A DNA stretch of 20,372 nucleotides from Paraglomus occultum (Eukaryota; Glomeromycota; Glomeromycetes; Paraglomerales; Paraglomeraceae). This document shows positions 17,561 through 20,372 of the stretch, piece by piece. The stretch lies in NCBI GenBank assembly GCA_910592205.1, contig CAJVPJ010000633.1:1-20372 (forward strand), read 5' to 3'. A model generated the notes under the pieces. That model had not been told where the DNA came from. It was given only the letters and a program-made list of their open reading frames with translations, and did not search any database. Position 1 is the stretch's first letter; the number at the start of each line of letters is the position of its first letter. The position numbers were made by a program, and so were the translations under genes.

Positions 17561-18983
17561 GATGACATATTGGTATCACTTGATACCGTCAAAATTAGTT
17601 GTTTGTGCAATAAGTCTGCACCGTCGCCAATAGGAATATACTGTCTAGTGTAACACATCATTACGATGGTCACGATTGTTTCCGTAAATAAGAACAATAG
17701 TATCAATGTAACATTTCGGGCACACAGTAAATTCTTTCACTGGTTAAGAGTCCGATAAGTCATGAACATAATTTTATTAAACTGATCTCTGTGACAGCGA
17801 CGATATCGATAGCAAGAGCAGCCATTTATTAATCTCACAATATAATATTGTAACATGTGTAATAACGAGCCTACTAACGTATCAAGATTTCGATGTTATC
17901 TGCATGCGTGTAATAACGTTAATATTAAAATCTGGACTTTATTATATACAATATTATGGTGTCAGCATTACCGGTTATGTCATTTAGCAAAACTCAAGAA
18001 AAGTTCACTCGAAGAATCAACGAGTCTATTCTTACAGCCGTGTGCGTTGACACGGTTCGCTCAAATCTAAATAATTGTGGAGACCCAAGAACTATCGACA
18101 CGTATTAATAATTAATTATCATATGAAGTGATGACTCATTGATAGTGTGAGGTTAAGATGTAAAGGACCATTATTTCTTTTATTATTATGCAAACTATTT
18201 CCAGTTTTATCCTTGGTTCCAAAAGTTGTGTTGTGCGTGTCTGGAGACTGTTTTTTTTTTTTCAACAATAAATCGGATGATATGAAGGCTTCAGGACATG
18301 AAATTGGACGTGATATGTTATTTATGTGGAGAAGTCCAATTCTTCTTTGTTTCGTTGTATAAAGGCATGCCTATAAAACTACCCATAAAGCAATTTCGCA
18401 ATGGTTCGCCTCGGCGGTTGTGCACTGGTCCTCACAATATCCTGAATCAAACACAGATACACAAACTTTGACAATGGTTATGTTCACGAATTATTAATTG
18501 TTCCGTAAAATAAATTCTAAAGCCCAGCGTTAGTTGTTGTATGGTTGTCATTCATTAATCTCACGTTTCAATCCAAACAAAATTGGTAGGCGTAAAACGC
18601 GTAAAAGCCAATCTCATATAACCCTAATCAATAACACGCCTGTGATGTAATTGAAGCAAAAGACATTTTGAACGTTAGTTGCTTCGCTGCTTCCAAGAGT
18701 ATGGGCCAAATTTTCATGCGCAAACTTCAAATCGCAGAGAGCAAACCCTGTTTGTTTATGCTTGAATCAAATATTCTGAGATGCTTTTTTTTTTTTGGAT
18801 AATCTCTCCCCAGAAATAAGGGCAAATATTCATTACCCAAAGCCCCATTTATTAACATTCAATCTACTGTATTACTCGTCTTTGATTACCGACATCTATT
18901 TCCATCGTAATGGTAAAATGTATGGTACGCATCTATTTAACTATTAGCTGGTCCCTAACGGAAACTCTCTATGACTAATATTC
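17561..18983. other. Intergenic, no supported gene
   Basis: Several 60-75 codon frames occur (for example 17855-18070 and 18147-18362), but they lack good starts or family resemblance. The 18147 frame owes its hydrophobic look to T-rich DNA and a T13-14 run at about 18250. A perfect AP-1 type TGACTCA lies at 18132-18138. The right end should hold the INO80C 3' UTR. Confidence 0.45.
18848..18853 (-). terminator. Polyadenylation signal for the INO80C-like gene
   Basis: TTTATT on the plus strand reads AATAAA on the minus strand, about 130 bp beyond the INO80C stop codon. Confidence 0.45.
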
Positions 18984-19756
18984 TCATCGCAACACAACAG
19001 CAGCATGTCTGAGCCCAAGATACTGTTGCACAACGCTCGGTGCAAGTTGTTTGATTTCTCTATATACTTCGGCCGAGTGATAACGAAGTCTTGTCTTTGG
19101 ATCTGTATAGCGAGCCTACGTTCGTGTCGTGTATGCGAAAGAGTAAATATATGAACCCAACCACTAACACTGTAAATGATGAATCATCTCTCCTACTTTA
19201 CCTCTAATCCCGTAATGTCACAATATTTCTTCTGAGGTATTAATGACGGGGGAGCCTCGATATTCGAATCTAGACAAAAACTACATTAGTTGCACATTGA
19301 CGTTCACATACCCTAACGCAGTTTTCGCATAAAACCTACATGTTGGCAGATCCAATGGTGATAGCTGTGCCTTTTCAGCAGCAAGGATTTGTTTAAGATT
19401 CTTGAACTTTTTCGGCGTTTTATAATGCGGATTCTTAAACGGCTTAGCGACAAGATAAAGATTTGTTGGAGGAACGTATGAAGATGATACTGGTGATATC
19501 GTCATCGATTGATATGATGGGGTATCAGACGTATTTGTTGCAGCTGTAGACGTAGATGGCGACGAGGTTTCAGAATCATTGGATGCTGAATGCTGGGAAG
19601 TTGAAGGGGCACCATTTGATTTGGACAGAAAAACGTAAGTTAGAAATGTACTAAATATATCGTTCGAGGTTAGGCGAGTTCTATTTCAAACAGTAGTGAT
19701 CTTTTTACCTTTACATTAGAATTAGAATTCTTCCGTGTGGTGCGTCTCGAAGACAT
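18984..19756 (-). CDS. INO80C: INO80 complex subunit C (Ies6-like, YL1_C domain), 4 exons
   Basis: Read on the minus strand, exons 19756-19709, 19592-19340, 19269-19202 and 19115-18984 join in frame (phases 0, 1, 0) to 166 aa; human INO80C is about 192. INO80C/Ies6 works with Arp5 in the INO80 nucleosome remodeller in the nucleus. The start ATG has a CCAC context and gives a basic MSSRRTTRK. Residues 17-60 are Ser/Thr-rich and probably disordered. Then come AKPFKNPHYK (65-74) and FKNLKQILAAEKAQ (79-92), matching the family's PFKDPN and WKNLKQILASERA blocks. They are followed by YSNIEAPPSLIPQKKYCDIT and the YL1_C core ARYTDPKTRLRYHSAEVYRE (124-143), ending in VVQQYLGLRHAAVVLR. The exon 2 acceptor at 19594-19593 follows a good pyrimidine tract; an upstream AG gives the wrong phase. 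Confidence 0.91.
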
Positions 19757-20298
19757 GTGGATTAAGCGGGGGTTGAGAAAGCAAGCACAGTGTCGGTAAG
19801 ACTTGACGCTTTACGTTACATATTAGAATATGGTTTATATAGTTTGTGGCACGTAATATCGGTGGAACCTCTGCAGAGCTTGTGTCCACAGTATCTGTCG
19901 GTCAATAATCTCGGGTCAGAAAGAACGTTACATAAACCGGTCTGGTTCATTCGTTTTCATCAGAAGTATGAGATTTCTAGTGCGGCTAATCGGATTATCC
20001 TTACTATTACGCAAAACCGGTAATTTGCATCATGTGAAATACAAGTCACGCGTTTTATTTTTTTTTACTGATACAATAAAGAAAACCAATGTCAGACCAT
20101 ATGTTCGACCCGTAGCGAAATTCAGCCCGATTTTATGCTATTATCACATAAACAATGTTGATTGATTACCTATTACGAATTGCGCTACGGGCCAGAACAT
20201 CATACAATATTTTGGAAACGTAAAGCCAAACATGACCTATATTTGGTGCGAACAATCTAGTGCTTTTCGTACTGTTGATTTGCGTGAGCCGATATATA
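19757..20298. other. INO80C upstream region and flank
   Basis: The INO80C promoter should lie just right of 19756. Overlapping plus frames at 19790-20023 and 19968-20165 start with GTG or a weak ATG and resemble nothing known. A possible stem (CCCGTAGCG at about 20109-20117 against CGCTACGGG at about 20183-20191, with partly matching AATT flanks) brackets about 65 bp of AT-rich DNA. Confidence 0.4.
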
Positions 20299-20372
20299 CA
20301 GTGGTGTGCAAAAAAAATGAACTTTCTTAAAATTACGTTAGTTTCACAAGTATTGCATCGATTAAAATGCGT
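20299..20372 (+). mobile_element. Candidate Tc1/mariner terminal inverted repeat (partial element)
   Basis: CAGTGGTGTGCAAAAAAAAT follows directly on a TA at 20297-20298. A TA target followed by CAGTGGTGTGCAAAA is a terminus I associate with Tc1-like transposons of insects. The other end and any transposase would lie right of the window. The identification rests on this short motif only. Confidence 0.45.

Noticed and set aside
17479-17706. 75-codon minus-strand ORF
   Set aside because: It overlaps the last unit of the tandem array and is rich in Thr/Ser/Tyr from the repeat; no homology and no start context.
18147-18362. 71-codon frame with a signal-like hydrophobic N-terminus
   Set aside because: It starts with GTG, has a stop just upstream, and its hydrophobicity comes from T-rich DNA including a long T run; no domain is seen.

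Overview
The window is nuclear DNA of an animal, most likely an insect. The AT-rich sequence carries genes split by many short GT-AG introns (mostly 45-110 bp, a few longer), and the encoded proteins are metazoan housekeeping types. Short introns and compact gene spacing would suit Hymenoptera or a similar order, but I cannot fix the order from sequence alone. Nothing looks like an operon, CRISPR array, rRNA or convincing tRNA.

I could rebuild five genes with every splice phase closing. From left to right they are: (1) an NME6-type nucleoside diphosphate kinase, + strand, 701-1434, 4 exons, 164 aa; (2) an ACSF3-type mitochondrial malonyl-CoA ligase, - strand, 1472-4037, 13 exons, 549 aa, including a 12-nt microexon; (3) a CREG-family secreted glycoprotein, + strand, 7676-8879, 5 exons, 235 aa; (4) a 4EHP/eIF4E2-type cap-binding translational repressor, + strand, 11753-13861, 6 exons, 335 aa, with a long low-complexity N-terminus; (5) an INO80C (Ies6-like, YL1_C) chromatin-remodelling subunit, - strand, 18984-19756, 4 exons, 166 aa.

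NME6 and ACSF3 converge tail to tail with 37 bp between their stop codons, so their 3' UTRs probably overlap. The other genes are separated by 1.5-5 kb of AT-rich DNA. That DNA holds two GC-rich perfect hairpins (5049-5073 and 10222-10239), several unrecognised open stretches that read like exons or decayed genes (5404-5703, 9080-9779, 10351-10640, 14112-14324, 14830-15202, 15560-15790, 15906-16310), a diverged tandem array with a ~200-230 bp period (about 16.76-17.56 kb), and at the right edge a terminus resembling a Tc1/mariner transposon (20299 onward).

The five genes do not form a pathway: they serve mitochondrial nucleotide and malonate metabolism, secretion/lysosome biology, mRNA repression and chromatin remodelling. 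I found no clearly new multi-gene system. The most interesting signals are the ACSF3 microexon, the extended 4EHP N-terminus, the CREG protein's GGFG...YIGWI tail, the tandem array, and the unexplained open frames and GC hairpins.
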